Positions 33,207 through 36,275 of a stretch of DNA of 36,275 nt are shown here, piece after piece. Below the pieces are notes generated by a model, which worked only from the letters and a program-made list of their open reading frames with translations, was not told where the DNA came from and did not search any database. Both the position numbers and the translations under genes were made by a program. Each line of letters starts with the position of its first letter. The first letter of the stretch is position 1. Where the stretch lies: NCBI GenBank assembly GCA_019235995.1, contig JAFAJV010000101.1:1-36275 (forward strand). The letters are read 5' to 3'. The DNA is from Vulcanimicrobiota bacterium. GTDB taxonomy: Bacteria > Vulcanimicrobiota > Vulcanimicrobiia > Vulcanimicrobiales > Vulcanimicrobiaceae.

Positions 33207-34496
33207 TTACTCATACACTCCCCGTAAATACCAGTGCGAGCCTTGGCGGTAGATGCGCGCGAAGGTTCCGTCTTCGAGCACGACGTCGTACTCGTCGCGC
33301 CCTTCGACTCGGCTCAGGGCAGGCTCCAAATTGTAGGGACGTTCGGCGATGCGCCAGGGGCCCACGCACTGCCGCACCGGCCGTCGATCGACGATCGCCG
33401 GCTCACCACCGCGCAGTTGCACCGGAACCTCGCGCACTTGGAGCAGGCGCAGCTGCGGCACGACCCCGCAACCGCACTCCTGAGCGACCTCCGCGCCGTT
33501 GTGCTCGGTACGAGCCGGCGTGAAGGGTTCGTAGGCGAATCGCTCTTCGAGCAGATGCGCTTCGCGTGTTTTCGCGCGAGCGATTCTTTCCCCAAGCACC
33601 GCTTCGAGTCGGGCAATCGTCACCCCGACGCGCTGCGAATCGAAGTCGTCGGCTGCAAAGAATGCTTGGGCTTCACCTCCTTCCTCGAGCTGGAGCGCCT
33701 GCAATCGCAGGCCGACGATGGGGGCGCCGAACGTCGCACCCTCGAGCTTTGCGCGAAGCATGTCGAACATCGTGCGTTCGTGCGCCGTCGGAATTGCGAG
33801 CGGCACGTCGAAACCGCACGCGTCGGCGTCTTCCAGCTCCACCGACAGGCGCAAGGCGCCGGCGCGCTTGCCGCAGCAGTCGAGGTCGGCGCAGATGCGC
33901 GCCAGCAGCATGCGCAAGGCGAAAAACACCTGGGTCTCGGCCGCCGCATGTCCCTCGCCGAAGATCGAGGCCTCGATCGCGACGGCTTGGCCGCGCGGCG
34001 TGAACTGCCGGCGGTCGATGCCGCGCGCGAGCTCGTGCCAATCCGCGGCCGCGGCTCCGAAGCGGCGCACGAACGGTCCGTGCGGCAAGCGCGCCAGCTC
34101 ACCCAGCTGCCGGACGCCGAGCAGCGCAAGCCGCTCGATCGTCTCCGGTTCGATGCCGAGCAGCGTCAGCGGAAGGGCGGCGAGCATCTCGCTTTCCGTG
34201 CCGGGCTCGCAAACGGTTCCGTCGCCCACGTGGGTCGCGGCCAGCGCGGCGATCTTGTTCGATCCAGCACCGAGCCGCGACGAGTTTCCAAAACGAGCCA
34301 GTGCCGCGCGCGCCTGCGCCATCCACTCGCGCGCATCGCCACCGATGCCGTGCATGTCGAGAAATGCTCGGCCGAGACCGGCATCCTCGACCAGCGGCGA
34401 CACCGCGTCGAACGCGTCGAGCATCTCTTCCCATAGCGTGAGGCTCTGCGGCTCTCCCTCGAGCCAGCCTCCGGCGACCTCAACGCAGAGCAGCAT
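33207..34496 (-). CDS. imuB: ImuB-like Y-family polymerase homologue, short N-terminus
   Basis: A 429-residue protein. AVSPLVEDAGLGRAFLDMHG, GAGSNKIAALAATHVG and LALLGVRQLGELARLPHGPF are the palm/finger and HhH regions of ImuB, and GPWRIAERPY...RDEYDVVLEDG...WYLRGVYE is the typical C-terminal block. ImuB is a catalytically inactive adaptor that ties DnaE2 and ImuA to the beta clamp. The usual first 60-80 residues (LWLP...-type start) are missing; the frame begins with MLLCVEVAGGWLEG and overlaps imuA by 17 bases, leaving no room. No clear QLxLF-type clamp motif is seen. A dispersed palindromic repeat (33301-33327) adds LEPALSRVEG in the C-terminal block. Confidence 0.88.
   Translation of the reverse strand: MLLCVEVAGGWLEGEPQSLTLWEEMLDAFDAVSPLVEDAGLGRAFLDMHGIGGDAREWMAQARAALARFGNSSRLGAGSNKIAALAATHVGDGTVCEPGTESEMLAALPLTLLGIEPETIERLALLGVRQLGELARLPHGPFVRRFGAAAADWHELARGIDRRQFTPRGQAVAIEASIFGEGHAAAETQVFFALRMLLARICADLDCCGKRAGALRLSVELEDADACGFDVPLAIPTAHERTMFDMLRAKLEGATFGAPIVGLRLQALQLEEGGEAQAFFAADDFDSQRVGVTIARLEAVLGERIARAKTREAHLLEERFAYEPFTPARTEHNGAEVAQECGCGVVPQLRLLQVREVPVQLRGGEPAIVDRRPVRQCVGPWRIAERPYNLEPALSRVEGRDEYDVVLEDGTFARIYRQGSHWYLRGVYE
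33301..33327. repeat. Dispersed palindromic repeat, copy A (inside imuB)
   Basis: CCTTCGACTCGGCTCAGG and the next nine bases match copy B at 24 of 27 positions. Its translation in imuB is LEPALSRVEG. The element is inserted in frame in the loop of the C-terminal domain, keeping the flanking RDEYDVVLEDG intact. Confidence 0.75.
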
Positions 34497-35190
34497 GTCG
34501 CCCGTAAATCCTGTGTTTGTGCTTTCGGACGTCGATACGGAGTTCGAAGCCGTCGAACGTTCCCCAGAGGCCATGGGTGCCGTGCATCGTGATGCGCTCG
34601 AGCTCGCAGTGCAGGCGAAGGCCGGCCACGGCACTCAGCGACGCGCCGGCCTGCGGCGCCATCACGATCAAGATCCCGCCCCCGCGATGCGCGAGTGTCG
34701 CCAGCCGCGTCCAAACCGAATCGCGCAAGGCCATCGCCGGCATGAGCACGAGCCGGCAGATGCGCGAGCGCAACAGGATGTCCACCGCGCGCACGATCGC
34801 GAGCGCCGTGCCGGCCGGCACGATCAAGACGCGTTCGAGGCGGACACCGGCCTCCGCCAGCGCCGGCGGGTAGAGCTTGCCGTCATCGAGGATCGCGACC
34901 AAGCTGCGGCGGGTCACGCCGGCCATCAGTCGCGCGGCGACGCTCCAGCGCCCGGTCGCACCCTCGAGCGTCGCCACCGTGCCGCGAGGCAGGCCTCCAC
35001 CCAGAAGCCGGTCCAGCTCCGGAATGGCGCTCGGCACGAGCCCGGCGGCGGGTAAAGAAGGAAGCGGGTCGGCGCTCAGGCGGGCTTTGAGGGCCTCGAA
35101 CACCCGCTGCCGATCACCCTTCGCCGTGCCATCCTGAGCCCTTCGACTCCGCTCAGGACAAGCTCCGCAGAAGGACGCAAGCACCGCCAT
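34480..35190 (-). CDS. imuA: ImuA-like RecA-related protein
   Basis: A 236-residue RecA-fold protein. VPSAIPELDRLLGGGLPRGTVATLEG is the usual ImuA/SulA-like opening (split here as AIPELDRLLGGGLPRG). The Walker A position reads LEGATGRWSVAARLM, without the GKT, as in ImuA proteins that do not need tight ATP binding. ILDDGKLYPPALAEAGV and ILIVMAPQAG follow. ImuA helps recruit the ImuB/DnaE2 mutasome to DNA damage. The N-terminal ACPERSRRAQDGTAKG is the translation of a dispersed repeat (35133-35166), not ImuA sequence. ATG 35190 has no ribosome-binding site and lies nine bases after the -10 box, suggesting a leaderless mRNA. First gene of the cassette. Confidence 0.88.
   Translation of the reverse strand: MAVLASFCGACPERSRRAQDGTAKGDRQRVFEALKARLSADPLPSLPAAGLVPSAIPELDRLLGGGLPRGTVATLEGATGRWSVAARLMAGVTRRSLVAILDDGKLYPPALAEAGVRLERVLIVPAGTALAIVRAVDILLRSRICRLVLMPAMALRDSVWTRLATLAHRGGGILIVMAPQAGASLSAVAGLRLHCELERITMHGTHGLWGTFDGFELRIDVRKHKHRIYGRHAALR
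35133..35166. repeat. Dispersed palindromic repeat, copy B (inside the 5' end of imuA)
   Basis: CCTGAGC (35133-35139) and GCTCAGG (35151-35157) are perfect inverted arms; the 27-base block 35140-35166 is the match to copy A. It encodes CPERSRRAQD in imuA, a peptide string I recognise from unrelated proteins of many environmental genomes, which supports a mobile or spreading element. Confidence 0.75.
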
Positions 35191-35199
35191 GGGAGATTC

Positions 35200-35228
35200 A
35201 TCCTAATCGAACATATGTTCGATGTCAA
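35200..35228 (-). promoter_or_regulatory. Sigma70-type promoter of the imuA-imuB-dnaE2 cassette
   Basis: TTGACA (35228-35223), a 17-base spacer and TAGGAT (35205-35200) are close to consensus. The predicted transcript start (about 35193) is only a few bases from the imuA ATG at 35190. Confidence 0.8.
35206..35223. promoter_or_regulatory. LexA-type SOS box in the promoter spacer
   Basis: ATCGAACATATGTTCGAT is a perfect 18-bp palindrome. Its core CGAACATATGTTCG fits the CGAAC-N4-GTTCG type of LexA site known from Bacillus and actinobacteria, not the CTGT-N8-ACAG type of E. coli. It fills the whole spacer between the -35 and -10 boxes, so bound LexA would block polymerase. Confidence 0.85.
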
Positions 35229-35264
35229 GATGGTCTCTGCGCCGGGTTAGGCTCTGGAGTCCGG

Positions 35265-36206
35265 TCAGCTTCCTAGGCGCTCGCGGCCGTGCGGCGCGGT
35301 CAGATCCATCAGCGGGCCGATGGGGACGATCCGGGTCGGGTTGATGTCCTCATGGGTGACGTAATAGTGGCGTTTGATGTGATCGAAATTGACGGTCTCG
35401 GCAATGCCGTCGAGTTGATAGAGGTCGCGCAGATAGCCGGAGAGGTTCGGATAGTCCACGATCCTGCGAAGGTTGCACTTGAAGTGGCCGTAATAGACGG
35501 GATCGAAGCGCACGAGCGTCACGAAGAAGCGCCAGTCGCTCTCGAGTGGCCGCGATCCGAAGAGGTAACGTCGCTTTTCGAGGCGCGTATCCATTGCGTC
35601 GAGCGTTTCGAAGACGCGCACCGCCGCCCGCTCGTAAGGAGCCTGCGCCGTCGCGAACCCGGCGCGATAAACGCCGTTGTTGAACGTTTCGTAGAGGTGA
35701 TCGTTGAGCTCGTCGATCTCCGCGCGCATCTCGCGTGGGTAGAGATCGAGTCGCGGGTTGCCGGCAAAAGCGTCGAATTCGCTTTCGAACATGCGCATGA
35801 TGTCGTCGTCGGAATTGTTGACGATGCGCCCGAGCTTCTTGTCCCAGAGGACCGGAACGGTGACGCGGGCGCGGTATCCGGAGTCGCTGGCGAAGTATGC
35901 CTCGCTGAGATAGGCCCAGCCGTTGAGCGTATCCGGTTCGGCCGGATCGAAGCGCCAGCCGCGCTCGTCGCGGATCGGATCGACGACCGTCATGCCGACC
36001 GCCTCTTCCAAACCCTTCAGCTTGCGTACGAGGATCGTGCGATGCGCCCACGGACACGCGAGCGAGACGTAGAGGTGATAGCGTCCGGCCTGCGCGGGAT
36101 AGCGAGACGCGCCGTCCGCTCGCACCCAGTCGCGAAATGCGTCCTCTTGCCGGTGGAAGCTGCCGTCGTCGGTCTGCTCGTCCGGGAATTGCGCCTTGAC
36201 TGTCAT
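35265..36206 (-). CDS. Glutathionyl-hydroquinone reductase (Xi-class glutathione transferase)
   Basis: A 313-residue protein, usual size for the Xi class. LYVSLACPWAHRTILVRKLK has the catalytic Cys51 with the CPWA motif. RVTVPVLWDKKLGRIVNNSD is the thioredoxin-fold binding segment for glutathione, and ETFNNGVYRAGFATAQAPYE plus FKCNLRRIVDYPNLSGYLRD are the C-terminal helical domain hallmarks. The enzyme removes glutathione from hydroquinone conjugates. It lies upstream of imuA on the same strand, with the SOS promoter in the 74-base gap, so it should not be part of the SOS transcript. No strong ribosome-binding site precedes ATG 36206. Confidence 0.92.
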   Translation of the reverse strand: MTVKAQFPDEQTDDGSFHRQEDAFRDWVRADGASRYPAQAGRYHLYVSLACPWAHRTILVRKLKGLEEAVGMTVVDPIRDERGWRFDPAEPDTLNGWAYLSEAYFASDSGYRARVTVPVLWDKKLGRIVNNSDDDIMRMFESEFDAFAGNPRLDLYPREMRAEIDELNDHLYETFNNGVYRAGFATAQAPYERAAVRVFETLDAMDTRLEKRRYLFGSRPLESDWRFFVTLVRFDPVYYGHFKCNLRRIVDYPNLSGYLRDLYQLDGIAETVNFDHIKRHYYVTHEDINPTRIVPIGPLMDLTAPHGRERLGS

Positions 36207-36219
36207 GGGTCTGACAACC

Positions 36220-36275
36220 CTAGGGCGGCGGCTTGAGATACGTTAGGCCGGCCCGCTCGAGGATCGTCCGGCCGC
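36220..36275 (-). CDS. C-terminal end of an unidentified protein (truncated by the window)
   Basis: Only about 17 codons are seen; read on the minus strand they give GRTILERAGLTYLKPPP and then TAG. The stop lies 13 bases before the GST start, on the same strand, so an operon is possible. The composition is protein-like but far too short to name a family, and chance is not excluded. Confidence 0.35.
   Translation of the reverse strand, partial: GRTILERAGLTYLKPPP

Noticed and set aside
1-36275. tRNA, rRNA, CRISPR arrays, insertion sequences and prophage genes
   Set aside because: None found by reading; no CCA-ending cloverleaf, repeat-spacer pattern or transposase motif was seen. A tRNAscan and IS search would confirm.

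Overview
This is a GC-rich (roughly 60-65%) and gene-dense stretch with 31 protein genes or gene ends I can support and no rRNA, tRNA, CRISPR, IS or phage gene. No gap between genes exceeds about 250 bases (the largest is 19522-19773). A very large TonB-dependent receptor shows an outer membrane, while many predicted lipoproteins, GTG starts and 4-base GTGA/ATGA overlaps are typical of an uncultured high-GC soil bacterium. The gene mix (secreted phosphoesterase-family lipoproteins, HAF and NHL repeat proteins, CarboxypepD_reg-type receptors, ImuA/ImuB/DnaE2 under a CGAAC-N4-GTTCG-type SOS box) made me think of Candidatus Eremiobacterota (WPS-2) or a neighbour. That assignment is inference and was not tested.

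Layout. 1-265: C-terminus of an S9 peptidase. 277-1929 (-): operon of a membrane protein, a winged-helix regulator and a cis-prenyltransferase, with an operator-like palindrome over its promoter. 2037-4831 (+): phosphoesterase lipoprotein and a GT87-like membrane protein. 4779-7629 (-): three overlapping genes ending in glycosylasparaginase and a GH125 alpha-mannosidase, a plausible N-glycan/glycoprotein catabolic operon. It faces a secreted beta-helix protein (7649-9175) and a 1248-residue TonB receptor (9186-12932). 13029-17643: small lipoprotein, a cyclase/NB-ARC/TPR regulator, an aquaporin with an altered NPA box, and a DJ-1/PfpI protein. 17640-19521 (-): LuxR-type regulator preceded by an 86-residue lipoprotein built of three 17-residue repeats. 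19774-20799: HAF-repeat lipoprotein with a structured leader. 20835-24994 (-): three tandem paralogous phosphoesterase lipoproteins behind a hairpin that spans the ribosome-binding site. 25102-27286 (-): partner-switching module (SpoIIE-type phosphatase, STAS antagonist, anti-sigma kinase). 27492-30013: cupin, AcpA-like phosphatase lipoprotein, NHL lipoprotein, then a bidirectional terminator. 30067-35228 (-): imuA-imuB-dnaE2 mutagenesis cassette with a near-consensus promoter whose spacer is a LexA-type palindrome. 35265-36206 (-): glutathionyl-hydroquinone reductase, then the last codons of another gene.

How the genes work together. Two themes dominate: cell-envelope scavenging (five phosphoesterase lipoproteins, a receptor, and enzymes that could strip mannose and the GlcNAc-Asn linkage from glycoproteins) and stress regulation (partner switching, SOS mutagenesis, quinone detoxification). 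The best candidates for something undescribed are the LDSVGGGLPK repeat lipoprotein next to the LuxR-type regulator, the RBS-occluding hairpin of the phosphoesterase array, the DPA-box aquaporin, and the dispersed palindromic repeat lodged in-frame in both imuA and imuB.
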